DNA from: Gordonia sp. (in: high G+C Gram-positive bacteria)
GTDB taxonomy: Bacteria > Actinomycetota > Actinomycetes > Mycobacteriales > Mycobacteriaceae
Direction of reading: 5' to 3'
DNA: 48,969 nt
Assembly (NCBI RefSeq): GCF_020438995.1
Contig: NZ_JAGQTN010000206.1
Span: 1-48,969, forward strand
Shown here: positions 38,885 to 48,218 of the stretch, one piece after another
Layout of the letters: each line of letters opens with the position of its first letter
How positions within the stretch are numbered: position 1 is the first letter of the stretch
Program-made: the position numbers and the translations under genes
The notes under the pieces: generated by a model
The model's input: only the letters and a program-made list of their open reading frames with translations
Database searches by the model: none
What the model was told of the DNA's origin: nothing

Positions 38885-39430
38885 TCATCGCATGCGGGGA
38901 TCGTGGGTCGGGTCCGGGTAGCTGGGTGGGCATCCGCGCATGGTGGCCTGCGCACGAAACTCGAAGTGCCATGGTTCATTCTGGTAGATCTGGCACAGGC
39001 CGTAGGTGGCGCCGAATCTGTCCAGCCAGTCGGCGGCGCCGGTGCCGCCGAGGTCGATAGCCTTGCCGGACACGTGCGGCGAGGTGGCCGGGGTGGCGAC
39101 CCAGCGGCGTGCTTCGGGGAGTGACCCGTAGGTGATGACGGCCTGGTCGAGCAGGTATTGCTGATATGCGCGCGAACGCCAGCCGCTGTTCACCACGAAC
39201 GTCACGCCGCCTGTGCGGGCGACGACGGCCGCGGACCGTAATGCCGTCAGGAGTGTGCCGTCGAGCCTGCTGACCGCCGGATAGCTGTCGTCGAAGACGC
39301 TCACACCGGCGGGAACCACGCCGTCCTCGACGCCGATCGCGGCCGTCGGGGCGGCCGTGGCGATCGCGGGCGCGACGGCCGACGCGGTGACGACGGCGAG
39401 TGCTGCGATGAACGGTCGTGTACGGCGCAT
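38885..39430 (-). CDS. Secreted D-alanyl-D-alanine carboxypeptidase (M15/VanY-like)
   Basis: This 181-residue exported zinc peptidase has a Sec-type signal (MRRTRPFIAALAVVTASAVA, cleavage near ATA-AP). The M15B motifs are all seen: GWRSRAYQQYL, SPHVSGKAIDLG (zinc His and Asp) and EPWHFEF (catalytic Glu, zinc His). It would trim the terminal D-Ala from peptidoglycan stem peptides. The ATG at 39430 has GGGAGG at eight bases. It lies 35 bp after a TetR gene on the same strand and may be co-transcribed with it. Confidence 0.9.
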   Translation of the reverse strand: MRRTRPFIAALAVVTASAVAPAIATAAPTAAIGVEDGVVPAGVSVFDDSYPAVSRLDGTLLTALRSAAVVARTGGVTFVVNSGWRSRAYQQYLLDQAVITYGSLPEARRWVATPATSPHVSGKAIDLGGTGAADWLDRFGATYGLCQIYQNEPWHFEFRAQATMRGCPPSYPDPTHDPRMR

Positions 39431-39465
39431 AGTGACATCCTCCCAGCCCGGCCGACCGCAGACCA

Positions 39466-40068
39466 CTACGGAGACAACTGCCCCGGTGCCTGGTAGGCGG
39501 CGAGGAATGTGGTTATCGCGGCCTCGACGCGGGCGGTGATCTCGGTGGGGTCGGCGGGGGGTTGTCCCAGTGCTTGGCGCAGTTGCTGGTGGCCGACGAT
39601 GCCGCCGAGGAACTGTTCGGCGGCGATCTGGCTGTCGGGGACGCGCAGTTCGCCTGCGGCGACCCGATTGTCGATGAAGGCACGCATCCGGGCATACGAC
39701 ACCGCAGGGCCTCGCTCGAACATCGTCGAGGCCAGTTCGGGGAAGCGGCCGCATTCGCCGACCGCCAGCCGGAACAGCACGGTTGCCCGGTCGCTGAGCG
39801 CCGCGCGGGCGGTGGCGTGCCCGAGGGCGCGCAGAGCGTCGGCGATCGGTAGCGCACCGAGCTGATCCTCGGTATTCGCCGCGACGGTCGCGTTGGCGAG
39901 GTCGGCGATGATCGCCTCGAAAAGGGCCTCTTTCGACGGGAAATACCGGTAGAGCGTGGCTTTCGACCCGCCGGATGCGGTGACCAGCTGGTCCATGCTG
40001 ACGCCGTGGAAGCCGTGCAGGGCGAACTGCTCCAGCGCTACGTGCAGGTAGTGAGCTCGTCTGTCCAC
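39466..40068 (-). CDS. TetR-family regulator
   Basis: This 200-residue protein has a TetR helix-turn-helix at about residues 20-50 (VSMDQLVTASGGSKATLYRYFPSKEALF) followed by a C-terminal ligand domain of the TetR_C type. The GTG at 40068 is the only plausible start near the domain. Two near-identical 14-bp dyads lie just upstream, in the gap shared with the divergent cupin gene, so self-control and control of the cupin are likely. Confidence 0.9.
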   Translation of the reverse strand: MDRRAHYLHVALEQFALHGFHGVSMDQLVTASGGSKATLYRYFPSKEALFEAIIADLANATVAANTEDQLGALPIADALRALGHATARAALSDRATVLFRLAVGECGRFPELASTMFERGPAVSYARMRAFIDNRVAAGELRVPDSQIAAEQFLGGIVGHQQLRQALGQPPADPTEITARVEAAITTFLAAYQAPGQLSP

Positions 40069-40072
40069 GACA

Positions 40073-40120
40073 AAACTGTACCGTTTCGTTTGACGGGTAG
40101 CTAATGAAACTGTACTGTTT
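40073..40120. promoter_or_regulatory. Paired TetR operators AAACTGTACYGTTT
   Basis: AAACTGTACCGTTT (40073-40086) and AAACTGTACTGTTT (40107-40120) both fit the symmetric form AAACnGTACnGTTT. Their centres are 34 bp apart, about three helical turns, so two dimers would bind the same face. They lie between the divergent tetR and cupin starts. Confidence 0.8.
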
Positions 40121-40169
40121 CGTTTAGTCGGTACAGGTCCGGCGGCTTGCGACACACAAGGGAGCTGAT

Positions 40170-40673
40170 ATGTCCACACCGATCGTCACGCGCGGCGACG
40201 ACGCCCTGACCTTCACCACGTCACCGACCGACGTGATGCGCTTCCTGGCCGGCGGCGACGAGAACTCGCCGGATGTCTACGTCGAGGAACTCGCTCCGGG
40301 CGACGGGCCACCACTGCACCGTCATCCGTGGGTGACGTGGGAAGTCGTTGTCGCCGGACGCATCCGGGTGCTCGTGGGCGAGGACACCTACGAGGCCGGA
40401 GCGGGTGACCTGATCTTCACCCCGCCGAACGTCCCGCACACGTTCATGGCGATCGGCGACGGCCCGGCCAAGCTGGTCGGCATCAACTGGCCCGGTGGAT
40501 TCCATCACCTGTACGCGAAGATGGCGCCGCTGTTCCAGGTCGCCGGTCCGCCCGACTTCGGCGCGCTCGCCGCAGCCGCGGCCGAGCACGGTGCCGAGAT
40601 CCTCGGTCCGCCGCTGGCACACCTCGAATCCGCGGGCGGGGTGCAGCCGCCGATCCCGCCGGCGGACCGGTGA
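40170..40673 (+). CDS. Cupin-domain protein
   Basis: This 167-residue single-cupin protein has motif 1 with HRHPWVTWE (metal His and Glu) and motif 2 with TPPNVPHTF (metal His). The ATG follows AAGGGAG. It is divergent from the TetR gene across paired operators and is probably its target. Small cupins act as isomerases, dioxygenases or ligand binders; none can be singled out. A decayed kinase gene follows on the opposite strand. Confidence 0.88.
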   Translation: MSTPIVTRGDDALTFTTSPTDVMRFLAGGDENSPDVYVEELAPGDGPPLHRHPWVTWEVVVAGRIRVLVGEDTYEAGAGDLIFTPPNVPHTFMAIGDGPAKLVGINWPGGFHHLYAKMAPLFQVAGPPDFGALAAAAAEHGAEILGPPLAHLESAGGVQPPIPPADR

Positions 40674-40795
40674 CATGGGAGCCGCCCCGAACTCGAGACC
40701 GCGATCCTGCGCCACCATCCGGAATCGACCATCCTGGATCGGGTCGTCCCGGCACAGCCGGACGGACGAGATGTACTCCGCCGCTGTCGTAGTGA

Positions 40796-41205
40796 TCAGT
40801 CGCGCGCGATGAGCGCATCGTAGACGGCCTCGAACCGCGCGGCCCGGTCCGCGTAATAGTCCGCGCGTGCCGGATGCGGTTCGCAGACATAGCCGGGCTC
40901 CGGATGCCAACGCTCGACCGACGCTGCCAGGGTGTCCAGTGCCAGGTGGGCGGGTACCCAGCAAGGTGGTGCGTTTGGCGTCGATGATCTCGATGGGCAG
41001 GCCGAGGACGTCGCTGATGGCCTGGAACAATTCCGGCCGGGCTGCCACGGTGCGACCGCATACGGCGATCTTGACCGCGCCCTGTGCCGCGGGACGCAAT
41101 TGACCGGCGACGCGCGCATAGCTCAACGCGATGCCTTCGACGACGCCGCGGTAGATGTCGAGAGCACTGTTGGCGGCGGCTCTGGCTGCAATGGCAGCAC
41201 GCCAT
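40796..41205 (-). pseudogene. FGGY-type carbohydrate kinase, C-terminal remnant with frameshift
   Basis: Read on the minus strand from about 41205, one frame gives ANSALDIYRGVVEGIAL, then KIAVCGRTVAARPELFQ and IEIIDAKRTTLLG. This is the end of an FGGY kinase: the helix before the nucleotide site and the GG-like ATP loop, here changed to CGRT. Near 40955 the homology moves to another frame, continuing HLALDTLAASVERWHPEPGY and YYADRAARFEAVYDALIARD to a TGA at 40796. A stop lies just upstream in the first frame (about 41213). About 130 codons remain of a roughly 500-residue protein, so it is a pseudogene. Confidence 0.65.
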
Positions 41206-41310
41206 CAACCCCGACAACACCACCGAGAACGGGCGCCACTGCTGGTGGAGTGAGGTCCACAAACCGCCCGGGAGCGGCGAGCCGATGCGAATATGCATTC
41301 GTGCCCCGCT
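41194..41310 (+). other. Orphan coding-like fragment next to the kinase remnant
   Basis: On the plus strand a stretch reads WQHAINPDNTTENGRHCWWS then EVHKPPGSGEPMRIC, with high third-position GC for about 30 codons, then decays. It has no start or ribosome-binding site and abuts the broken end of the FGGY remnant. It may be a fragment of a gene joined by deletion. I do not recognise it. Confidence 0.25.
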
Positions 41311-41340
41311 CCCGGGTGGTTATTGTTCTCCGGCGAACGA

Positions 41341-44300
41341 TCATTGTCCTGCCAGTGTGAGCAACCGGTCGCGGCCCTGGGCCACCCCGCCCTCGGCCAT
41401 GAATTCGACGGCAAGCCGGGCGAGCGATCGGGTGCCGGTATCCCCGAGTGCGGCGGCGACCTCGGCGGCGGCCCAGCGAGCCTCGTAGTGCCCGAGGGGC
41501 GGCCCCTCCGACAACGCCCGATCAGCCGATTCCTTCGCCTCCCCGGGCTTGCCATATTCCACCAGCACCAGCGCGATCCGGGCAGCCGCCCAACTGGCGA
41601 ACAGTCCCAGATTGTCGGCCAGTGCCAATGAATTGCCGAAGGCCCGTAGAGCTTCATCGAGGTCGCCGCGGCGTCGCGCGGCCAGTCCGGAGGCTCGCCA
41701 CGCCGTTGCCGTCCACCCGCGATGTCCGATGCGGGTGGCGATGGACAGTGCCTCGGCGCTGTCGGCGGCGGCCTCATCGACCCGGCCGAGTTCCGTGAGA
41801 GCTTCGGCGCGATGCCACAGCGCGTACGCCTGACCTTCTGCGTGGCCGAGCGTCCGGGCCAGGTCCAGCGCCGCATCGATGAGGCGCAGGCCCTCGGCCG
41901 CGTGGCCGGCGAAGACGAGGGCGTGACCGGCGGTCGACCGGGGCGTGATGGTCCGCACCAGATCGCCGGAGTCCGCGAAGAGGTCCGCTGCCCGGTTCAG
42001 TGCCGAACTACCTTGTCGCACATCACCTCCGAGGAACTCGGCCATGGCGCGTGCATCGACCACCCGCGCCATTCCGCCGGAGTCGCCGAGTCGCTCGTAC
42101 AGCGACAGGGCCTCGGCGGCCCGCTCACCAGATCTGTGCGTGCGCCCCAGGTTCATGTCGAGTACCGAGGCCACCTCCAGCGCCCGGGCCCGGGTGGGGG
42201 CGTGCTCACCGGCCTCGGCGACCGCGAACTCGGCGAGGTGGGAGGCGCGCACGATGTCGTCGGAGCCGGACGCGAGCATCGCGAGCCGTGCCAGAATCCG
42301 GGCACGGTCGGTGCTGTTCGTCGCAGCCGACAATGCGGCCTGAAGGTCGTGCCGGGCGCCGGCGAGGTCGCCACGGCGCTGACGGGCCTCTCCGCGCACC
42401 TCATGCAGGAGCGCACCGACCTGCGCTGCCGGTGCCAACGCGAGTCCGCGGTCGGCCAGCCCGGCCGCCTCGTCGTCGGCGAAGGTGTCCAGTGCGCGCC
42501 GGGAGGCGTCACAATAGGCCGCCGACGCTGCCGCACGATCGCCGGCGTGCAGCCGATGGTGCGCCAGTCTCGTCCGATCACCTTCCGTCCCAAGTGCATT
42601 GGCGAGGTCTGCGTGATGCCGGATGCGGTCGGCGTCATCGAGCCGACCCGCCACCACGTCGGTCACCATGTCATGGGACGTCGCCCAGCCGTTGTCGCCG
42701 CCCCGGACCAGCCCACGGCGCAGGAGACGGGACAACGACTCGGCCACGGCCTGCTCGTCACGTCCGGTGGCCTCGGCCAGGAATCGGGCCGGGACCTCCA
42801 GGGCGGCCAGCGCCATGAGCGCCAGGAGACGCCGGTCCGGTGCGCTCTGGGCGTCGACCCGGGCACCGATCGAGGTCCGGTGTCCGGCCAGGGCCAGTTC
42901 GCCGGCCCGACGCGCCGCACCGGGCCCGGTATGCCACGGGCCGTTCGCCGACGGCGTCACCAGTCCTTCGGCGCTGAGCCCGCGCAACACCTCGGTCACC
43001 GCCATCGGGGTTCGGTCGGTTTGCGAGCAGATGGCCGCCACGACCCCACGATCATCGACGACGGCGCGCAGCGACTCTCCCGACAGGCCGCCCAGATCCA
43101 CCCGCAGCGCCACATCGGACCGCCGCAGGAAATCGGCCACCTCGGTGTGGTCGGCCACCTCTTCGGACCGGAAGGCCACCACCGTTCCCGTCGTGGCGTC
43201 GCGCCGGACGACCGCCTCAAGCACCGCGAGACTGCTCGGGTCGCACCATTGCAGGTCATCGACGGCGATCGGCAGCGCTGCCGCCCGCAGGATCGCGGTC
43301 GCGACCTCCGGGATGAGGATCCGCCGGTTCTCCGCGTCCGGCCGCACCGCGCTGAGCCGGCCGTCGTCGAGTTCCGGCAGCAGCCATGTCAGCGTCGCGG
43401 CCATCGGTGTGGGCAGCCCGGCGCGGTGTCCCATGTCCTGGGAGAGCACCTCGCGGAGCAGTGTGCGCAGCAACGCCCACGGTTCGGCGACCTCGGCGGC
43501 ATATGCACGGGCCCGGACGATCGGCACCGAGCGCGCCACGGTGTCGATCAGCCGTGATTTTCCCGCACCCGACACTCCGCCGATCAGAATCACCGTGCCG
43601 GACCGGCGTGCACCCGACAACGACGACCGGATGAGTGTCAGCTCCCGTTCCCGGCCCACGAACGCGAGTTCGTCGAACGAACGCCTACCCCGCCCGGAGG
43701 CCGGAGCAGCGCCGGCGGGAGGTCGTCGTATCAGCCGGCGATGCAGTTCAGCGGCCTCGGGAGACGGATCGACACCGAGTTCGTCGGCCAGCTCGCGCCG
43801 GTAGTCCTCGAACGCGCGCAGCGCGCCCGCCCCGTCGCCGGTGACGGCCAGTGCCCGGACCAGGAGCAGGACCGCGGGCTCACACAGCGGATCGGCATCG
43901 ACGGCCGACCGGGACATCTCGACGGCACGCCCGGCATCGCCGGAGGACAGGGCGAGGGTGGCGGCCTCTTCAAGGAGGTGCCGGCGGCCACGGAACACGC
44001 GGGCGCGGAACTCGGCGGCCCAGTCGTCGTACGCATCCTCCGGCAACGGGTCTCCCTGCCACAAGTCAAGCGCCGCACGCAGTTCCGTCGCACGCAGCGC
44101 CGTCGGCGAGCCGGCCCCGGCGGTGGCCGCACGGAGCAACCGCTGGGCGTCGACGGCGCAGGCCGGTTCCGGCGCGAGCGTGTAGCCGTGCTGCCCGGTG
44201 ATGATCAGGGCGGGGTCGCCGAGCGCGTGCCGGGCTCGATTGACGAGGACCTGGAGGTTCGCGACGGGGTCGGCCGGCGACCGGTCGGGCCACAGTGCCG

Positions 44301-44475
44301 CGGCGAGCACATCAGTGCTGACGAGCTGCCCCTGGCGGCTCGACAGTACCTTGATCAGGGTGCGGGCCTTGCGGCCGCCGAATGCCCGCGCCGGTACCTC
44401 CATGCCGTCGCGTAGCAGCGCGAACCCGCCCAGCAGCCGGATCTCCACCCGTTGCGCTCCGGTCACATGTCTCAT
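41341..44475 (-). CDS. SARP-type regulator with AAA ATPase and TPR domains
   Basis: This 1044-residue regulator is built as AfsR-like proteins are. A winged-helix OmpR-type DNA-binding domain (about 10-100, EIRLLGGFALLRDG) precedes a bacterial transcriptional activation domain (about 105-250). An NTPase follows with Walker A GGVSGAGKS (299-307) and Walker B AVDDLQWCD. A long helical TPR array fills the C-terminal half. The start is ATG 44475; a GTG at 44466 has slightly better spacing from AAGGA. It is divergent from a small cupin gene whose promoter carries 11-bp-spaced repeats, a SARP hallmark. No biosynthetic cluster is visible, so it may act locally. Confidence 0.9.
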   Translation of the reverse strand: MRHVTGAQRVEIRLLGGFALLRDGMEVPARAFGGRKARTLIKVLSSRQGQLVSTDVLAAALWPDRSPADPVANLQVLVNRARHALGDPALIITGQHGYTLAPEPACAVDAQRLLRAATAGAGSPTALRATELRAALDLWQGDPLPEDAYDDWAAEFRARVFRGRRHLLEEAATLALSSGDAGRAVEMSRSAVDADPLCEPAVLLLVRALAVTGDGAGALRAFEDYRRELADELGVDPSPEAAELHRRLIRRPPAGAAPASGRGRRSFDELAFVGRERELTLIRSSLSGARRSGTVILIGGVSGAGKSRLIDTVARSVPIVRARAYAAEVAEPWALLRTLLREVLSQDMGHRAGLPTPMAATLTWLLPELDDGRLSAVRPDAENRRILIPEVATAILRAAALPIAVDDLQWCDPSSLAVLEAVVRRDATTGTVVAFRSEEVADHTEVADFLRRSDVALRVDLGGLSGESLRAVVDDRGVVAAICSQTDRTPMAVTEVLRGLSAEGLVTPSANGPWHTGPGAARRAGELALAGHRTSIGARVDAQSAPDRRLLALMALAALEVPARFLAEATGRDEQAVAESLSRLLRRGLVRGGDNGWATSHDMVTDVVAGRLDDADRIRHHADLANALGTEGDRTRLAHHRLHAGDRAAASAAYCDASRRALDTFADDEAAGLADRGLALAPAAQVGALLHEVRGEARQRRGDLAGARHDLQAALSAATNSTDRARILARLAMLASGSDDIVRASHLAEFAVAEAGEHAPTRARALEVASVLDMNLGRTHRSGERAAEALSLYERLGDSGGMARVVDARAMAEFLGGDVRQGSSALNRAADLFADSGDLVRTITPRSTAGHALVFAGHAAEGLRLIDAALDLARTLGHAEGQAYALWHRAEALTELGRVDEAAADSAEALSIATRIGHRGWTATAWRASGLAARRRGDLDEALRAFGNSLALADNLGLFASWAAARIALVLVEYGKPGEAKESADRALSEGPPLGHYEARWAAAEVAAALGDTGTRSLARLAVEFMAEGGVAQGRDRLLTLAGQ

Positions 44476-44496
44476 CCTTGCCGCTCGCCGCGAAAC

Positions 44497-44529
44497 CGCA
44501 AGTAACTCGCAAGGCGTCCCTTCTAGCGT
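44497..44529 (+). promoter_or_regulatory. SARP-type direct repeats and -10 box upstream of the cupin
   Basis: CGCAAG occurs at 44497-44502 and again at 44508-44513, an 11-bp period, about 10 bp before TAGCGT (44524-44529), a -10 candidate. Direct repeats with 11-bp period just upstream of -10 are the known binding pattern of SARP activators. Confidence 0.55.
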
Positions 44530-44582
44530 CGTAGGCGTCGTTGATCACGAACGGCAGACAGCACAACCGAAGGGAGAAGGTC

Positions 44583-44951
44583 ATGACGACCATGCAAACG
44601 ATCGAACACCGGGATTTCAGTGCGCCCGACGAGGTACGCACCTTCGAGAACGGGCGCGCCGAGATCCTGCGAGTGGGTGGCATGGAGATCGGACGACTCG
44701 TCTTCGAGCCCGGTTGGCGCTGGTCCACCCACGTGCGGCCGATCGCCGGCACCGACCTCTGCGAGGCCCCGCACTTTCAGTACCACGTGGCGGGCACCCT
44801 ACGGATTCAGACGGCCGACGGCCAGGAGTTCGATGCCACGCCCGGCCAGGTGACCTCGTTGCCCGCCGGTCACGACGCCTGGGTGGTGGGCAACGACGAG
44901 GTGATCGTCGTCGACTGGTTCGGTGCCAGTCACTACGCCGAAGGACACTGA
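44583..44951 (+). CDS. Small cupin-like protein, probable SARP target
   Basis: This 122-residue single-domain cupin has FEPGWRWSTHVRP and a second strand block FQYHVAGTLRIQTADG, ending SLPAGHDAWVVGNDEVIVVDW. The usual HxH of motif 1 is reduced (STHVRP), so metal binding is uncertain. The ATG at 44583 has AGGGAGAAGG upstream. It is divergent from the SARP regulator and has the repeat-bearing promoter described above. A tRNA gene on the opposite strand follows 24 bp downstream. Confidence 0.8.
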   Translation: MTTMQTIEHRDFSAPDEVRTFENGRAEILRVGGMEIGRLVFEPGWRWSTHVRPIAGTDLCEAPHFQYHVAGTLRIQTADGQEFDATPGQVTSLPAGHDAWVVGNDEVIVVDWFGASHYAEGH

Positions 44952-44975
44952 CGCACCTGAATGCGCGCGATCTGC

Positions 44976-45049
44976 TGGAGCCGATGACGGGAATCGAACC
45001 CGCGTATTCAGCTTGGGAAGCTGATGTTCTGCCATTGAACTACATCGGC
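44976..45049 (-). tRNA. tRNA-Gly (anticodon CCC)
   Basis: The minus strand folds as a complete cloverleaf of 74 nt with encoded CCA. Acceptor GCCGATG pairs with CATCGGC. The D arm is GTTC/GAAC. The anticodon stem TCAGC/GCTGA holds loop TTCCCAA, giving anticodon CCC. The T arm GCGGG/CCCGT encloses TTCGATT. The discriminator is U. Confidence 0.96.
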
Positions 45050-45205
45050 GTGCGCCTCGCGACGCAGGTCATAGCGTAGCAAGTGGGCCGGCGGGCGGTG
45101 GGGCGGGGCCCGACGGGCGTCCGATATGGGACCAATGACCCCAGTGCGGCGTGTCTGATTCGTCCGGACGTCATGGGATGTCCGGATGGCGCACAATGGT
45201 CACCC

Positions 45206-46873
45206 ATGGCGATTGTGGCGGCGGTACTCGTAGTAGCGACCCTGGTGGCGATGACCAGCGGCCGGATGCCGGCGGTTCTGGCGCTGATGGTCGCGTTGCT
45301 GGCCGCCGGTGTCCTCGGGATCGCGACACCGGCGGAACTGTTCTCGGGGCTGAGCAACGGCGGCGTCATCACCATCGCCGCGATGCTGGTGATCGCCAAG
45401 GGCGTGCTGTCGACGGGCGTGGTCTCGCGCGTCATGTTCAAGCTGCTCTCGCAGGTCGACACGCCGACTCGGATGCTGGTCCGGCTGATCCCGCCCGTCG
45501 GCGCCATCTCCTCGCTCATCAACACCACCCCGATCGTCGCAATGCTGATCCCCGCCACCAAAGAGGTGCAGCAGCGCGCGGGGATACCGGCGCGCAGTGT
45601 GCTGCTGCCGGTGGCGCACGCGACCACCCTCGCCGGGTCGACGACGCTGGTCGGCACCAGCTCCAACCTGATCATCGCCGGATTCGCGACGTCGGCGGGT
45701 GTCCATCTGAGCATGTTCTCATTCGTTCCGATCGCCCTGCCGGTGGCGCTCGTAGGCTGGGTGGCGCTGGTCCTGCTGTCACGGCACCTGCTGCGCGGGC
45801 GGTCACGGCACAAGGACCGCGCCCTCGATTGGCGTGCGGAGATTCCCGTGTCGGGCAAGGCGGTGGGCATCGGGCGCACCGCGACCTCGATGGGCATGCA
45901 CAAGACCGCCGAATTCGAACTCGTCGAGATCCGGCGCTGGGGACAGCCCGTCGACATCGACAGCCCGATCGAGGGTGGCGACCTGTTGGTGTACCGGACC
46001 ACCGAACTCGGGGTGCAGATGCTGTGGGAATCGCCGCGGTTCGGGCTGGCGCCACTGCACCTGTTCGCCGTGACCATCGGCACCGAGAATCCCGGCACCG
46101 TGCGTGACCTGCAGGACGAGGAAGACCTGCTGGTGGTCGCCGCCCAGACCCACCACCGGTTCCGGGACACGCCCGCCGAACCCGGCAGCGTGTGCTATGT
46201 GTCCGTCGCGTCGAGCCAGGTGCTGGAAAAGCATGAATTCGTCAGCCTGTGGCAGAACGTGGCAGGCAAGGCTCCGCAACCGGGAAAGACGTGGGTCGCG
46301 ATATCGATCCTGGTGGGGGTGATCCTCGCCGCCAGCTTCAGTCTCATGGACGTGTCTCTCGCCGCCGGATGCGGTGCGACGCTGATGGTGGTCAGCGGGG
46401 TCCTCTCGCCGAGATCGGCGGTCCGTGCCCTCGACTGGAACATTCTGGCCATCATCGCCGGGTCGATCGGGCTGGGTCAGATCGTGGTGAAGAGCGGCTT
46501 GGCCGGCTATATCTCCGACGGGATTCTGGAGTTGGGTTCGGGCAATATCCCGTTGATGGTCGCAGTGCTGGCGATCGGTACCACGCTGCTGACCAACTTC
46601 GTCACCAACGCCGCCGCCGCGGCCATCCTCACACCGGTCGCCCTGACGATCGCGTCGAGCGCTGATCTGAGTCCGGTGCTGCTGTTGACACTGATCGGCA
46701 CCTGCATCTCGTTCACGTTCATCAACCCGTACAGCCACCAGTCGAACCTGATGGTGATGGAACCGGGCAACTACACCACACGCACGTTTGTCCGATTCGG
46801 TATCCCGATCACCCTGATCTCATTGGTGACGGTGTTCCTGGTGGCCTGGCCACTGCTGGAGTACACGCGGTAG
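45206..46873 (+). CDS. SLC13/DASS-type anion permease with internal RCK_C domain
   Basis: This 555-residue membrane protein has hydrophobic segments throughout residues 1-200 and 375-555, separated by a soluble region (about 205-370). The block [20 protein letters not shown] in the first half and [16 protein letters not shown] in the second are the paired signature loops of the citrate/sulfate (DASS/ArsB-like) superfamily. The soluble part has the [23 protein letters not shown] pattern of a TrkA-C (RCK_C) domain. The ATG at 45206 precedes the first membrane segment directly; the frame is open from 45083. Likely substrate is a dicarboxylate or sulfate. Confidence 0.85.
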   Translation: MAIVAAVLVVATLVAMTSGRMPAVLALMVALLAAGVLGIATPAELFSGLSNGGVITIAAMLVIAKGVLSTGVVSRVMFKLLSQVDTPTRMLVRLIPPVGAISSLINTTPIVAMLIPATKEVQQRAGIPARSVLLPVAHATTLAGSTTLVGTSSNLIIAGFATSAGVHLSMFSFVPIALPVALVGWVALVLLSRHLLRGRSRHKDRALDWRAEIPVSGKAVGIGRTATSMGMHKTAEFELVEIRRWGQPVDIDSPIEGGDLLVYRTTELGVQMLWESPRFGLAPLHLFAVTIGTENPGTVRDLQDEEDLLVVAAQTHHRFRDTPAEPGSVCYVSVASSQVLEKHEFVSLWQNVAGKAPQPGKTWVAISILVGVILAASFSLMDVSLAAGCGATLMVVSGVLSPRSAVRALDWNILAIIAGSIGLGQIVVKSGLAGYISDGILELGSGNIPLMVAVLAIGTTLLTNFVTNAAAAAILTPVALTIASSADLSPVLLLTLIGTCISFTFINPYSHQSNLMVMEPGNYTTRTFVRFGIPITLISLVTVFLVAWPLLEYTR

Positions 46874-46937
46874 GCGCTACTTGGCCAGATGTCTCGCCAT
46901 ATCGAGCAGCGACTCGCCGGGCGATGACCCGGTCCGA

Positions 46938-46943
46938 TACCCT
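46938..46943 (+). promoter_or_regulatory. -10 box giving a probable leaderless dcd transcript
   Basis: TACCCT followed by seven bases and the dcd GTG. No Shine-Dalgarno is present in this interval. Confidence 0.5.
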
Positions 46944-46950
46944 CACCTAC

Positions 46951-47514
46951 GTGCTGCTTTCCGACCGCGACATCCGGGCCGAACTCGCGCAGGGTCGCCT
47001 GGCGGTCGAACCGTTCGATGACACGCTGGTGCAGCCGTCGAGTATCGATGTGCGGCTGGACGGCCTGTTCCGGGTGTTCAACAACACCCGCTACACCCAC
47101 ATCGACCCGGCGCAACGGCAGGACGAGCTGACGAGCCTCGTCGAGCCCGCCGACGGTGAGCCGTTCGTGTTGCATCCGGGGGAGTTCGTCCTGGGTTCGA
47201 CGCTGGAGATATGTACGCTGCCCGACTATCTGGCCGGCCGGCTCGAAGGCAAGTCGTCGCTGGGTCGGCTTGGCCTGCTCACCCACTCAACTGCGGGGTT
47301 CATCGATCCGGGCTTCTCAGGGCATATCACCCTGGAACTGTCCAATGTGGCAAATCTGCCGATCACCCTGTGGCCGGGGATGAAGATCGGTCAGCTTTGT
47401 CTGCTGCGGCTCACCAGCCCCGCCGAACATCCGTACGGCAGCACCGCCGTCGGCTCGAAGTATCAGGGTCAGCGGGGGCCGACACCCTCCAAGGCCTACC
47501 TCAACTTCGAGTAG
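46951..47514 (+). CDS. dcd: dCTP deaminase (probably dUMP-forming)
   Basis: This 187-residue homotrimeric enzyme converts dCTP to dUTP; the M. tuberculosis orthologue (190 residues) also hydrolyses dUTP to dUMP. Conserved blocks are [58 protein letters not shown] and [12 protein letters not shown]. The GTG at 46951 is chosen because it aligns with the known N-terminus; the open frame starts at 46924. The last 19 bp overlap the convergent TetR gene. Confidence 0.96.
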   Translation: MLLSDRDIRAELAQGRLAVEPFDDTLVQPSSIDVRLDGLFRVFNNTRYTHIDPAQRQDELTSLVEPADGEPFVLHPGEFVLGSTLEICTLPDYLAGRLEGKSSLGRLGLLTHSTAGFIDPGFSGHITLELSNVANLPITLWPGMKIGQLCLLRLTSPAEHPYGSTAVGSKYQGQRGPTPSKAYLNFE

Positions 47515-48089
47515 GACGGCTGAACCCCCCGCGCCACCAGATCCAGCACGTGTTCGTACAGCTCACCGGCGTCGATGAACGGCGGATACGCGTCGGTCAG
47601 TTCGAGTGCGACAGCTCCGTGTACACACGCCCAGACCTGCGCTGCGAGGTCGAGGGCGTCGCCGGGGCGGATCGAACCGACGCCCTGGCCGTAGCGCACG
47701 ATGTCTGCGAGGACTCCGAACGAGCGTGCCGCCACTTCGTCGTCGGCCTCGCAGTCGGTGGAGAACATCAGGGTGTACAGGTTGGGGTTGGCCAGCGCGA
47801 ATGTCCGGTAGTTGCGGCCGCAGTTGCGTAACCGCTCGGCGGGATCGGTATCGATGGCGGTGACGACACCGGCGAACTCGGCGAAGCCATCGCTGACCAG
47901 CGCATTGAGCAATCCTTCCTTGCCGTCGAAGTGGTTGTAGACGCCCATCGGGGCGACACCCGCCTCCTTGGCGACGGCCCGGACGGTGAGCGCGGTCTCG
48001 CCGTCGCGTTCGAGAATCCGTCTGCCCGCCGCGAGGAGGTTGATGCGGATCTCCGTGGCGGGGGTACGGGCGGACTTCGGCGTCGACAT
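47496..48089 (-). CDS. TetR-family regulator of the MFS gene
   Basis: This 197-residue protein has a TetR helix-turn-helix ([28 protein letters not shown], about residues 34-62) and a C-terminal TetR_C_33-like domain. The ATG at 48089 gives [15 protein letters not shown]; upstream in-frame codons to 48188 run through the operator region, so they are unlikely. It is divergent from the MFS exporter with an operator-like palindrome between them. Confidence 0.9.
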   Translation of the reverse strand: MSTPKSARTPATEIRINLLAAGRRILERDGETALTVRAVAKEAGVAPMGVYNHFDGKEGLLNALVSDGFAEFAGVVTAIDTDPAERLRNCGRNYRTFALANPNLYTLMFSTDCEADDEVAARSFGVLADIVRYGQGVGSIRPGDALDLAAQVWACVHGAVALELTDAYPPFIDAGELYEHVLDLVARGVQPSYSKLR

Positions 48090-48104
48090 GTTGACAAGTC
48101 TACT

Positions 48105-48117
48105 AGAACAGTGTTCT
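48105..48117. promoter_or_regulatory. TetR operator-like palindrome AGAAC-AGT-GTTCT
   Basis: AGAAC and GTTCT form a perfect dyad with a three-base centre, 16 bp upstream of the tetR start. Further AGAAC/GTTCT half-sites occur at about 48125 and 48154, before the MFS start. The arrangement is typical of TetR control of a divergent exporter. Confidence 0.65.
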
Positions 48118-48218
48118 TCTTGAATAGAACTACGTACTACAACAGTATGGCGATGTTCTATAACTCGTGCCGGACCCCGGCACTGCACGCCACATCGCCA
48201 ATCGAAGGAGGAATCACC

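Noticed and set aside
41722-43557. 611-codon open frame on the plus strand
   Set aside because: Antisense to the SARP-ATPase regulator, which has clear Walker motifs in the opposite frame.
44976-45205. Integration site (attB) with phage or island remnants at the tRNA-Gly
   Set aside because: No integrase, no repeated tRNA 3' end and no change in composition downstream were seen.
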